Shown here piece after piece: positions 11,591 through 19,875 of a DNA stretch of 33,359 bases. Position 1 is the stretch's first letter; each line of letters begins with the position of its first letter. Location: NCBI GenBank assembly GCA_964459495.1, contig CAYWNK010000035.1, forward strand, positions 1-33,359. The letters run 5' to 3'. The translations under genes were made by a program, and so were the position numbers. Source of the DNA: CAYWNK01 sp964459495. Lineage in GTDB: Bacteria; Planctomycetota; UBA1135; GCA-002686595. A model generated the notes under the pieces. It ran no database searches, was not told the origin of the DNA, and was given only the letters and a program-made list of their open reading frames with translations.

Positions 11591-12538
11591 ATGGACGCCC
11601 TGAAGCAGCGCAAGCCCGCCGGGGAACCGGACGGTCGTGTCGCTCCCGAGCTGCTGGCTCGGGTGCAGAAGCTCCAGATCCGCACGCATCGGCTCGTGAA
11701 CACGGCCCTGGCGGGCAGCTATCGATCGGTGTTCCGCGGACAGGGCATCGAGTTCGAAGAGGTGCGGCCCTACCAGCCAGGGGACGAGGTGCGCGCCATC
11801 GACTGGAACGTGACCGCGCGGGCGGGGGAGCCCTTCGTCAAGGCCTACCGCGAGGAGCGGGAGCTTTCGATCCACCTGCTCGTCGACACCGCGCTCTCGA
11901 TGGATTTCGGAACCGGGGACTGGACCAAGCGCGAGGCGGCGGCGCAGCTGGCGGGGCTGATGGCCCACGTGGCCATGCGCAATCAGGATCGCGTGGGGCT
12001 CACCCTGTTCGGGCCCGAGACACTCAGCCACCTGAAGTCCGGCAAGTCGAGCCGCCACATCTTGCGGCTGATCGCGGACGTGATGACGGCTCCGGTCTCT
12101 TCCGAGCCCTCGGATCTCCACGGGGTGCTGGAGGCCACCGGCAACGTGCTGCACCGCCGGTCCCTGGTGATGTTCTTCTCCGACTTCGCGGGCGCCGAGG
12201 ACGGTGGACGCTGGGTGGAGCAGCTGAGTCGACTCGGCCGGCGCCACGATGTCATCGCGGTGCGGGTGTTCGACGGTCTCGAGAAGGAGCTGCCGCCGGT
12301 AGGACCCCTTTGGCTGCGTTCCAGCCGGACCGGCAAGGCGCGGGAGATCGACGGGCGCTCGGAGGCCGTGCGCGCCGCTTGGGCTGCCGATGCCAAGGCC
12401 CGAGAGGAGCGCGTGAACAAGCACCTGGCGCGCGCGCGGGTCGACGTCATGGATATCCACGCCGGGGAGGACCTGAGCGTCCCGCTGGTGGCGTACTTCC
12501 GCCGGCGCGCACTGCGGATGGGGAGGCGGCAGGCATGA
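11591..12538 (+). CDS. DUF58 domain-containing protein
   Basis: The 315-residue protein has the DUF58 signature FEEVRPYQPGDEVRAIDWN, about residues 54-72, followed by ARAGEPFVKAYREERELS. A VWA-like fold begins at IHLLVDTALSMDFG, a degenerate MIDAS (D-T-A-L-S rather than D-x-S-x-S). The pattern is standard for the DUF58 protein that accompanies MoxR; it is thought to link the ATPase to the membrane VWA proteins. The stop TGA overlaps the next start as ATGA at 12535-12538. ATG 11591 lies 12 bases after the moxR stop, so translation is probably coupled. Confidence 0.93.
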   Translation: MDALKQRKPAGEPDGRVAPELLARVQKLQIRTHRLVNTALAGSYRSVFRGQGIEFEEVRPYQPGDEVRAIDWNVTARAGEPFVKAYREERELSIHLLVDTALSMDFGTGDWTKREAAAQLAGLMAHVAMRNQDRVGLTLFGPETLSHLKSGKSSRHILRLIADVMTAPVSSEPSDLHGVLEATGNVLHRRSLVMFFSDFAGAEDGGRWVEQLSRLGRRHDVIAVRVFDGLEKELPPVGPLWLRSSRTGKAREIDGRSEAVRAAWAADAKAREERVNKHLARARVDVMDIHAGEDLSVPLVAYFRRRALRMGRRQA

Positions 12539-13491
12539 AGGCTGCGTACACCTGGGCACTCCTGCTCGTCTTCCACGGAGCAGCGTTCGGCCAGCAGGCG
12601 AGCTGGACCATCGAGCCGGCAGAGGCCGCGATCGGGGAGCCCACGCGCTGGCGCCTCGAAGTCCAACACGACGGCGCGGACACGGTCATCGGAGGGCCTG
12701 AGACCTTCGATTCGATGGGGACGCACATCCTTGTCACCGACGGGCCGCACATGGCGACCGTGCCGGCCGCGCCGATCGACGGCAAAGAGCGGGCGACAAC
12801 CAGCCTGGTTTGGACGGTGATCGGCACGGAGCCCGGCGAGGCCCTCGGTCCGCCAGTCAGCATCGAGCTGGAGAGCGGCTTGGACCTTGAGTGGATGGGG
12901 GGGCCGGGTTTGGTGGTGGCCGGGGAGCTGGGCTCGGATGAGGACCAGCCGCGGGGGCTGCCTGCGGCGCCAGGCTGGGACGGACTCGGGGTGGACCGTC
13001 GGCCCTGGGGCCTGTGGGCCGCGCTGGGGTTCGCTGGGTTGTTCTGCGCTGCCGGCATCGGGTTCGTGCGCAGGAAGGCGCAGAAGGAAACCGTGGTCGA
13101 ACCCGAGCGGATCGCGCCCCGGGCGCGTCTCCAGACCCTGCTCGACGGGGGCGGAGAGAATCTGAACGGCGCCGGTCAAGCCGACGAGCGGGGCGTGGGC
13201 TTCGAGGTGTCCGGTGCCCTGCGCGACGCCGTTGAGTCGCGCACCGGCAAGGCCGCGCCGGGCCACGCAGCGGCGGAATGGCTCGCCGACCAAGACGCGG
13301 CGGGGCTTCACCTGTCGGCGGACGGTCGCGCAGAGCTGGAGAGCTTGCTGCTGCGCGCCGACGACATGAAATTCGGGCCCGTGGAGGGCCGACTGGGTCA
13401 GCTCGATCTATTGAAGCGCGCCCTGGGCCTGCTGGACGAGATCGAGACCGCGACGGTGCTGCGGGCAGACTTTAAGGATGTGCAGCCGTGA
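12535..13491 (+). CDS. Single-pass membrane protein of the Bat operon, unnamed
   Basis: The 318-residue product has a signal peptide (residues 1-20, ending AAFGQ), an exported beta-rich domain of about 130 residues, one membrane helix at about 158-178 (LWAALGFAGLFCAAGIGFV), and a basic then mostly helical cytoplasmic tail of about 140 residues. It holds the slot where many Bat operons carry a DUF4381 protein, and its topology is like that of a shortened BatD (exported domain, membrane helix, cytoplasmic tail), but I cannot assign it to a family by eye. A GGAGG lies about 10 bases before the ATG. The start overlaps the DUF58 stop (ATGA), and its own stop overlaps the batA start (GTGA, 13488-13491). 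Confidence 0.85.
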   Translation: MKAAYTWALLLVFHGAAFGQQASWTIEPAEAAIGEPTRWRLEVQHDGADTVIGGPETFDSMGTHILVTDGPHMATVPAAPIDGKERATTSLVWTVIGTEPGEALGPPVSIELESGLDLEWMGGPGLVVAGELGSDEDQPRGLPAAPGWDGLGVDRRPWGLWAALGFAGLFCAAGIGFVRRKAQKETVVEPERIAPRARLQTLLDGGGENLNGAGQADERGVGFEVSGALRDAVESRTGKAAPGHAAAEWLADQDAAGLHLSADGRAELESLLLRADDMKFGPVEGRLGQLDLLKRALGLLDEIETATVLRADFKDVQP

Positions 13492-14546
13492 TCGCCTCGC
13501 TCCTCCAGGCTGGCCTCGAGCGCAGCGCGGTCGAGACCGGCTGGCGCGTGTACGGCGGCTACGTGTTCGCCGACCCGTACTTCCTGATCGCCCTGCTGAT
13601 CGTGCCGATCGTGATGCTCCTGGGCCGTGGCCGTCGGCGCTACGCCCACGTGCGCGTGCCGGGGATCTCGGGGGAGGTGCAAGCTTCGGGCCTGCAGCGC
13701 TTGACGGGGCTCGTCGTGCTGGCCGAGGGCCTGGCCCTTCTGCTGGCGGTGGTGGCGCTCGCTCGGCCGCTCAAGGGCTCGGAGAGCTTTGTCAGCACGA
13801 CCGAAGGGGTCGACATCCTGTTGTTGATCGACCGCTCGAGCTCGATGTCCCAGGAGATCGACGCGAGCCGCAAGACCCGCTTCGACATGGCCAAGGAGGT
13901 CATCGGTCAATTCGCCGAGCGGCGTATGACCGACCAGGAGGGAGCCGCAGACAACGTAGGCTTGCTCGGTTTCGCTCTCTTCACCGAGCTGCTCTGTCCG
14001 TTCACGCTCGACGCGGAGTCCCTGCTGGGGGTGCTTGCCGAGCTGAACTACGAGACGTCCAAGCGCCTGGACGGAACGGGGATCGGAGTGGCGCTGGGCA
14101 CGGCCGTCGAGGTTATGGACGGCAGCGATGCGGCTTCGCGCGTCATCGTGCTGCTCACCGACGGCGAGAACACGATCGATCTGGTGACTCCGATGGATGC
14201 CGCCCGTATGGCTGCCGAGCAGGGAATTCGTGTCTACACGATCTTCAGTGGTCCCAAGACCGTGCGCGCGCGCAGCCTGCGCCAGGGACGGCTCGTACAG
14301 CGGCCCGTGGATGTGGGGGACCTGCCCGCGATCGCCGAGCTCACGGGCGGGCGCTTCTTTCACGCCGTCGACGGCAAGGATCTTGAGGGCACCTACGCAG
14401 CCATCGAGGAGCTGGAACGTACCGAACGTTCATCGACGCGCTTTGCCGAGCACTACGACCTCTATCCCCAATGGCTGCGCTTGGCGCTGCTTCTGTACGG
14501 CGTTGCGTTCCTGTCCCGGCACACCTGGGCGCGGAGGGTGAGTTGA
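13488..14546 (+). CDS. batA: BatA-like VWA-domain membrane protein
   Basis: The 352-residue protein has an N-terminal membrane helix (FLIALLIVPIVMLLG, about 32-46), a second at about 74-92, a VWA domain, and a C-terminal helix (WLRLALLLYGVAFL). The MIDAS metal site is intact: D115-R-S117-S-S119 in LLIDRSSSM, the threonine in DGTGIGVAL, and the Asp of LLTDGENT. The VWA domain should lie on one face of the membrane, held between the helices, as in known BatA proteins, where it is a partner of the MoxR ATPase. Start GTG 13488 overlaps the previous stop and follows an AAGGA about 9 bases upstream. The stop overlaps the batB start. Confidence 0.93.
   Translation: MIASLLQAGLERSAVETGWRVYGGYVFADPYFLIALLIVPIVMLLGRGRRRYAHVRVPGISGEVQASGLQRLTGLVVLAEGLALLLAVVALARPLKGSESFVSTTEGVDILLLIDRSSSMSQEIDASRKTRFDMAKEVIGQFAERRMTDQEGAADNVGLLGFALFTELLCPFTLDAESLLGVLAELNYETSKRLDGTGIGVALGTAVEVMDGSDAASRVIVLLTDGENTIDLVTPMDAARMAAEQGIRVYTIFSGPKTVRARSLRQGRLVQRPVDVGDLPAIAELTGGRFFHAVDGKDLEGTYAAIEELERTERSSTRFAEHYDLYPQWLRLALLLYGVAFLSRHTWARRVS
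14533..14538 (+). promoter_or_regulatory. Shine-Dalgarno GGAGGG fixing the TTG start of batB
   Basis: GGAGGG ends four bases before TTG 14543, itself overlapping the batA stop as TTGA. No ATG or GTG lies nearby in the correct frame, so the ribosome site decides the unusual start. Confidence 0.7.
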
Positions 14547-15652
14547 ATTCGCTTGGTGGCTGGAAGGCGCTTGGGATCCTGGGCTTCGATCTGCAGCGTC
14601 CGGAGTGGATCCTGCTTCTGCTGGCGGCTCCGATCGGGGTGCTGGTTGGCATTTGGTCCCACGGACGCGTGCGGAGGGCGCGGGCGCGTTTCGCGGTCGA
14701 ACGTCAGCGCGAGCGGCTGTTCGCGGAATCGGCCAGCGGGCGATCTCGACTGCGCATTGGCCTGGGAGTGCTCACGCTGCTTTGGTTCTCGCTCGCGCTG
14801 CTCGGACCGGTGCGGGGCTACGTGCTGCGGGACGTGCCGCGCCGCGGCTTGGATCTGGTGGTGGCGCTCGATACTTCGCGCTCGATGCTGGTGGAGGACA
14901 TGGGCCGCAGCCGGCTCGAAGAGGCAAAGCGTCAGATCGGCGCGCTGCTGAACGAGCTGCGCGGGGATCGGGTGGGCCTGGTGGCCTTTTCTGGCGACGT
15001 GCGCTCGGTGGCTCCGCTGACCCGCGACCGGGAGACCTTGCGCTGGTTCCTCGACTCACTCGATCCGGAGGACAATCGGCGTGGCGGCACGGACCTCGGC
15101 ATGGCCCTCGAGGAGTCCCTCGCCTACTTTGACGGCCGGTCTGGTGCGCACGAAGCGATCGTCCTGGTGACCGACGGCGAAGACCTGGAGGGACGTGCAC
15201 TCGAGGTCGCCGAGCGGGCTGGGGCCGAGGGTATCGGCATCTACGTGCTGGGTATGGGGACCGACTCGGGCGGTAAGATTCCCAATGGGGACCAGGGCTG
15301 GGTGATCGGGCCGGAGGGCAATGAGGTCGTCAGTCGCCTGGAGAGCAACACGCTCGAGTCGATCGCAGGGGCGACCGGTGGTCTCTACCTGGCCGCCAAC
15401 GAATCGGTGCTGGCGCTGACCCAGCTGTATCGTCGAGGTCTAGGTACCCTGGAGGGACGCACCTACCAGGACGGCAAGGAGCGCGTGCCCTACGATCGTT
15501 TTCAATGGCCGCTCGTGCTGGGTGTGATCTGCCTGGCGCTGGAGATGGGCATGTCGGAGCGGCGTCGAAGCAGCGGATTGCGGGCAGCCGGAACCGTTCA
15601 AGCAGGAGTCGAGAATCCTCGGCAGGATGAACCACAGAGGAGTTCCGCATGA
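14543..15652 (+). CDS. batB: BatB-like VWA-domain membrane protein
   Basis: From TTG 14543 the product has 369 residues. It shows the BatA/B N-terminal pattern (LQRPEWILLLLAAPIGVLVG, residues 18-37), a second helix (LGVLTLLWFSLALLGPV), and then a VWA domain with intact MIDAS D110-T-S112-R-S114, the GGTDLGMALEE threonine, and IVLVTDGEDLEG. A C-terminal membrane helix (WPLVLGVICLALEMG) precedes a polar tail. BatA and BatB form a membrane VWA pair and are considered substrates or effectors of MoxR. The TTG start is supported by GGAGGG at 14533-14538 and by the stop/start overlap. Its stop overlaps the batC start (ATGA at 15649). Confidence 0.92.
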   Translation: MNSLGGWKALGILGFDLQRPEWILLLLAAPIGVLVGIWSHGRVRRARARFAVERQRERLFAESASGRSRLRIGLGVLTLLWFSLALLGPVRGYVLRDVPRRGLDLVVALDTSRSMLVEDMGRSRLEEAKRQIGALLNELRGDRVGLVAFSGDVRSVAPLTRDRETLRWFLDSLDPEDNRRGGTDLGMALEESLAYFDGRSGAHEAIVLVTDGEDLEGRALEVAERAGAEGIGIYVLGMGTDSGGKIPNGDQGWVIGPEGNEVVSRLESNTLESIAGATGGLYLAANESVLALTQLYRRGLGTLEGRTYQDGKERVPYDRFQWPLVLGVICLALEMGMSERRRSSGLRAAGTVQAGVENPRQDEPQRSSA

Positions 15653-16800
15653 GTGCGAGTAGCAGCAGTGACCTGAGCCGCGCCGAGCGCGCGCTTTGGT
15701 CTTGTCTCGTGATCGGCCTTAGCTGGGTGGCTGCCTGCACCCCGAGTACAGGCGTCGACCAGGAAGGCCTGAACGAGTTTGCGCGTTTGTGTGCCGGAGG
15801 GGATCTGGACGAGGCGGCCGAGCTGGCTGAACAGCTGAGAAGTCGAGCGGCTGCGGACCAGGACAAGCGCGGCCCGTTGGATTCCCTGGGCCTGCGAGTG
15901 CTCGGTCAGGGGGGACTGCGTCGGGCTGGGCGCCTAGCCAAGGGCTTGGGGCTGGCTGAGCCGTCTCCCCGTGGGCGCTCGGAGGCGGTGGACGATCGGC
16001 TCGAGGCTCGTCTGCGCTGGACCCTGGGCGTGGCGCGGGCCCAAGAGGGTGCGGTGGAAACAGCGGAGGAAGACTTCCAGGCCGTGCGCGGCAGCGGCGA
16101 TGGAGAGCTGCGCCAGCACGGGATGTACGGGTTGGGTTGGTTGGACCTGGATCTGGCGGAGGAGCTGTTCGAGACCGTGCCCGAGGTGAAGGGCGCTACG
16201 CAGAATGCGATGTCCCCGGGCTACCAGCCGCCGGCACCCGGCGGCGGCGAGGAGGGAGCAGACCCGCTCCCCCTGGCGCGCAAGGCCTATGAGAGCGCGC
16301 TCGAGCACTACCTAGAGCGACTCCGGGCGGACTGGCGCGACGCGGACACACGCGCCAACGTCGAGTGGATCCAGCGACGCCTGCGCGAGATCGAGAGGAT
16401 CGAGGAAGAGCGCACGCAGGACGAGGGCACCGACCGGTCCCAGGAAGATCCCCAGGAACAGGACCAGCAGGAAGAGGAAGAGCAGTCCGAATCCAGCGGT
16501 GACCAGGGCTCTCCGAGCGACGAGGAGCAGGAAGAAGAGCCCCAGGAAGAGAGTTCGGAGGAATCCGATGAGGAGCAGGAAGGCGAGCAGCAGGACTCTG
16601 AGACCGAGAACGAGGAAGAGCCTGGCGAGCAGGATGAAGAGGCGGAAGGCGAGCAAGATGCGGAGCAGCAGGAGCTGCACCTGACGGACGAGCAGATGAA
16701 GCGCCTCCTGGAGACGCTGATGCAACACAACAAGGAAGGCGAGGAGCTGCGCGAAGTCATGCAGAGCCAGGGCCGACAGTCGACCGACCGGGATTGGTGA
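15649..16800 (+). CDS. batC: BatC-like TPR lipoprotein with acidic Glu/Gln tail
   Basis: The 383-residue protein carries a hydrophobic leader (ALWSCLVIGLSWVAAC) ending in a lipobox-like VAAC with C30, so a lipid-anchored form is likely. A helical TPR-like region (about 40-220) follows. Residues about 245-345 are extremely rich in Glu, Gln, Asp and Ser with few hydrophobic residues, and a short conserved-looking helix (LTDEQMKRLLETLMQHNKEG) closes the protein. BatC proteins typically pair TPRs with such acidic stretches. GAGGAG at 15637-15642 lies 6 bases before the ATG. The start overlaps the batB stop, and the stop overlaps batD as TGATG. Confidence 0.88.
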   Translation: MSASSSSDLSRAERALWSCLVIGLSWVAACTPSTGVDQEGLNEFARLCAGGDLDEAAELAEQLRSRAAADQDKRGPLDSLGLRVLGQGGLRRAGRLAKGLGLAEPSPRGRSEAVDDRLEARLRWTLGVARAQEGAVETAEEDFQAVRGSGDGELRQHGMYGLGWLDLDLAEELFETVPEVKGATQNAMSPGYQPPAPGGGEEGADPLPLARKAYESALEHYLERLRADWRDADTRANVEWIQRRLREIERIEEERTQDEGTDRSQEDPQEQDQQEEEEQSESSGDQGSPSDEEQEEEPQEESSEESDEEQEGEQQDSETENEEEPGEQDEEAEGEQDAEQQELHLTDEQMKRLLETLMQHNKEGEELREVMQSQGRQSTDRDW

Positions 16801-18653
16801 TGAACGCGATAGCAATGGAACAAAGGCGCAGAGTGCACGGAATGCCCGGCCGGCTTGTGGCGGGCGGCGCCGCTGGGCGATTGCCCAGCGCTTTGCTGTT
16901 GGTGGCGCTTTTCCTGGTCTTGGCCTCCGTGGGGGCAGCCCAGCAGTCCGACATCCGCGCGCGGGCAGTTCTTTCGAGCGGGCTGGTGAAGCTCGGGGGA
17001 CAAGTTGAGCTACGGGTCGAGGTGGAGAACGCCGGGTCCTGCCGGATTCTCAGCGTGCCCAAGGTCGAGAACATGGAGATTCTGGGTCCCGGCCCGGCGG
17101 AGACCTCGAGCTACGCCCACCGCATGAATGGCCGCCTCTATCGCCACACAACGATGGCCTGGACGCTCATCCTGCGGCCTCTGGAGGCCGGGGACTTTGA
17201 GATTCCCGCCCTGCGGGTGGAGGTGGACGGCGAGGTGCGCAACGTGCCCGACGAGCCGATCACCCTGAAGGTCAAGAAGGACATCGCGGGCGCGGAGCTG
17301 GGTTTCCTCGAGATCGAGGACGTGCCGACGCGCGTCTACGAGGGCCAGCCGTTCACGCTGGACCTGCGCTTTGGTTGGGCCGACGTGCTCACCCTGACCG
17401 GAGCCGCCCTGTACCTGCCGTGGTGGTCGGAGCTCCCGGGGACCCTCGACGTGGCCAAGCCGCCGCGCAGCTTGTCGCAGGCTCCGAAGGAGATTGTGGT
17501 GAACCGGCGTCTCAAGGTCCTGATCGATCCGCTGCAGGGCGAGCAGCGTGGAGAGCATCAGTTCGAGCGCTACTCGCTGACGCGCCGCCTGATCGCCTCT
17601 CGACCGGGGGAGCTACGCTTCCCCCAGAGCACCTTTGAATTCTCCGAGCTGGTGAGCCGCGGCCGCGGCTTTGAGCCCGATCGGCGGCGCGAGTTCTACG
17701 CAAACCTCGAGGGATTCACGATCGACGTGCTGCCGATTCCCGAGAAGGACAGGCCACTGGAATGGACCGGCGCGGTCGGGATGCTCAAGGCCGACCGTCG
17801 AGTCGACGTGCGCGACGTGGACGCGGGTGGTTCCCTGGAGCTCGAGCTGGCTTGGACCGGTGAGGCTAACGTCGAGTTCTTCGAGCTGCCGGACCTGGAG
17901 CGACTCGATGCGTTCGAGGGCTTTCAGGTCCTAGGAGTGACGTCCGAGCACGACGCACTCACGCGCCGAGCGACTTACGACCTGGTGCCGCTGACCCATG
18001 AGCTGACGGAGATCCCGTCGGTTCCCCTATGGACCTTTGATCCTGAATCCGAACGGTTCAAGCGTATCGAGACCGAGCCGGTGCCGATCCGGGTGCGTCC
18101 CGTTGAGGGCATCGAGCTGCCCAGCGGGCCGGCTGAAGAGGTCTTCGATATCCGGGACGTCAAGTCGCACCCCCTGGATGCCGGCTCTGCACCCGCGCCC
18201 GCGGGGAAGACGGTTTGGTGGACGCTACTGGGCGTTGTTGCCGGTTGGTTCCTACTCCGCAAAGCCGTGCGGCGCGCTGGTGACCCTGCGGCTCCGGCCA
18301 TTCGCCGGCGGCGCAGCGCTCGCTCCCGCCTGGGTCGCAGCCTGCGCAAGGCCCGGACGGCCGAACAGCAGTCCGCTGCGCTGGCGACCTTCCTCGGCGC
18401 GGTCACCGGTGAATCGGACCTGGCTTGGCTCGGTAGGGATCCCGAGACCTGGGCGGCTGAGCGTGAGGTCGCGCTGCACCCCGAGCTCGTGACGGAGCTG
18501 CGCGAGCTCCAGGGCGAGCTGGATGCGCGCGCCTGGGGCGCGGGCAACGAGCCCATGGAGACGAGGCGCATCGAGCAGGTCGCCACCAAAGTGGTGTCCT
18601 CGGATCTGCTCGCTGGATCGCCGACGGGCAGCAAGTTTGGAGGGGCGCTGTGA
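16800..18653 (+). CDS. batD: BatD-like exported multi-domain membrane protein
   Basis: The 617-residue product starts at ATG 16800, overlapping the batC stop (TGATG). A signal peptide (LPSALLLVALFLVLASVGAA, about residues 28-47) precedes several beta-sandwich domains, beginning SDIRARAVLSSGLVKLGGQV, with repeated phrases typical of the oxygen-tolerance BatD family such as LILRPLEAGDFEIPALRVEV and LTRRLIASRPGELRFPQSTF. A membrane helix (VWWTLLGVVAGWFLL) at about 470-485 leads to an Arg-rich cytoplasmic region. BatD is thought to present the large periplasmic part of the Bat complex. Start alternatives GTG 16797 and TTG 16794 are in frame, but ATG is preferred. The stop overlaps the batE start (GTGA at 18650). 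Confidence 0.93.
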   Translation: MNAIAMEQRRRVHGMPGRLVAGGAAGRLPSALLLVALFLVLASVGAAQQSDIRARAVLSSGLVKLGGQVELRVEVENAGSCRILSVPKVENMEILGPGPAETSSYAHRMNGRLYRHTTMAWTLILRPLEAGDFEIPALRVEVDGEVRNVPDEPITLKVKKDIAGAELGFLEIEDVPTRVYEGQPFTLDLRFGWADVLTLTGAALYLPWWSELPGTLDVAKPPRSLSQAPKEIVVNRRLKVLIDPLQGEQRGEHQFERYSLTRRLIASRPGELRFPQSTFEFSELVSRGRGFEPDRRREFYANLEGFTIDVLPIPEKDRPLEWTGAVGMLKADRRVDVRDVDAGGSLELELAWTGEANVEFFELPDLERLDAFEGFQVLGVTSEHDALTRRATYDLVPLTHELTEIPSVPLWTFDPESERFKRIETEPVPIRVRPVEGIELPSGPAEEVFDIRDVKSHPLDAGSAPAPAGKTVWWTLLGVVAGWFLLRKAVRRAGDPAAPAIRRRRSARSRLGRSLRKARTAEQQSAALATFLGAVTGESDLAWLGRDPETWAAEREVALHPELVTELRELQGELDARAWGAGNEPMETRRIEQVATKVVSSDLLAGSPTGSKFGGAL

Positions 18654-19468
18654 GAATCACGATTGGGTGTCGCCGCATGCTCCTGGCAGCGGCCGCGATG
18701 TTGTTCGCACTGGTCCCTTCAGCGCCCTTGGCCCACGCTCAAGGCGAAGGCTCCGGTGGTTCCCCGGAGGCTCCTGCCGCGGGCCTGCCACTGTCCCAGG
18801 ACGCGGGGCTTGAGCGCTTTCGCGCCGGGGATTACGCCAGCGCGATGACCGTCTGGAACGAAGCCCTCGAGGCGGCCGAGCCGGGCCCTGAGCGTGGCCG
18901 TCTGGCCTACAACCTGGGCAACGCGTCCTACCGCAGGAATCGATTCCTGGAGGCGGTGGGCTGGTACATGGTCGGTCTCCGCTACCTCCCACGGGATGGC
19001 GACCTGTTCGCGAACCTGGAACTCTCCCGGGCCGAGGCCGGGCTGCCCCCCGCGGACGGGGGAAGTCTGAAGGACATGGCGGGCCGCATCCTGGGCAAGT
19101 TCACCGCGGGCGAGTCGCGCCTGTTGGCTTTGGGCGGCGTCTTGCTGTTGGCCCTGATCCTGGCGGGCGAGGCCCTGCGGGGCAGCTCGGGCTGGCGCAG
19201 TGCGAGCTGGTGGATGCTCCTCGCCCTGCCGCTCTTCTTTGCCCCTTGGGTCCGGCACGCGCTGTCTCCGCCCGATGCTCACCTCGTTCTGCAGTCCGGA
19301 GCGGGAGGCCGATCTGAGCCAAGGACCGATGCGGCGACCCTCGAGCGACTCGAGGCGGGTCAGATTCTGGAGGTCTTCGACTCGATGCCGGGCTGGTCCC
19401 GGGTCCGGCTCGACGGGGGCCAGGAGCTGTGGGTTCAGGAGTCCGCGCTCTTTCAGCTCGAACGCTAG
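18650..19468 (+). CDS. batE: BatE-like TPR and SH3-domain membrane protein
   Basis: The 272-residue product starts at GTG 18650, overlapping the batD stop; a GGAGGGG lies just upstream. A signal peptide ends near AHA (residue 29). TPR helices follow (about 45-125: LERFRAGDYASAMTVWNEAL, AYNLGNASYRRNRFLEAVGW), then two membrane helices (LLALGGVLLLALILAGEAL and SWWMLLALPLFFAPWV), and a C-terminal exported SH3-like domain ending GWSRVRLDGGQELWVQESAL. This is the usual architecture of BatE, the last gene of the operon. The reading frame ends at 19468 and the coding pattern stops there. Confidence 0.92.
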   Translation: MRITIGCRRMLLAAAAMLFALVPSAPLAHAQGEGSGGSPEAPAAGLPLSQDAGLERFRAGDYASAMTVWNEALEAAEPGPERGRLAYNLGNASYRRNRFLEAVGWYMVGLRYLPRDGDLFANLELSRAEAGLPPADGGSLKDMAGRILGKFTAGESRLLALGGVLLLALILAGEALRGSSGWRSASWWMLLALPLFFAPWVRHALSPPDAHLVLQSGAGGRSEPRTDAATLERLEAGQILEVFDSMPGWSRVRLDGGQELWVQESALFQLER

Positions 19469-19875
19469 CGGGTTGCGGATCCCGCGGGAGTCGCGCCGGG
19501 TCAGCCTGGTTTACGCGGTAGCGAATGTCCTGGCGGGGTGCTGGAGCTCGGTGGCGCGGTGCAGCGCCTGGAAGCTGAGTTGCGGCGCGTGGGTCGTACC
19601 CTCGGAGGGCCGCGGTGGAAGCCTATCTGGCGCCGCACTGGTTTGAGTCGGGCCGCCTGGAGGTGGCGGAGGATTGTGTGGATCTAGACGGCGTGCTGGA
19701 GGGGATCCGGAGGATCGGGTCTCGCACTTGACCGAGCTTGCTCGGCTGTTTGCGCTGCGTGGAGATCGGGATCGCGCGCCTGAGATGACCGGTGCAGCCA
19801 TCGGGTCGGTGTTGCGGTCCCATTCCCCCGCAGGGGCGCTGCGCCTGCGGGTGCGTGAGCCGGGCCGGGGCCCCC
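19469..19875. pseudogene. Non-coding stretch with frame-broken coding remnants
   Basis: No intact gene spans these 407 bases. On the plus strand three short stretches in different frames look protein-like with GC-rich third codon positions: VLELGGAVQRLEAELRR from about 19540, VEAYLAPHWFESGRLEVAED from about 19614, and LTELARLFALRGDRDRAPEM from about 19728. They could be parts of one small gene, perhaps a regulator with a coiled coil, decayed by indels, but I cannot name it. It may also simply be the non-coding end of the convergent Bat operon and esterase gene. Confidence 0.35.

Noticed and set aside
16308..17003. Ser/Cys-rich minus-strand frame opposite batC
   Set aside because: It is the complement of the Glu/Gln-rich tract (GAG/GAA read as CTC/TTC), an artefact of the repeat.
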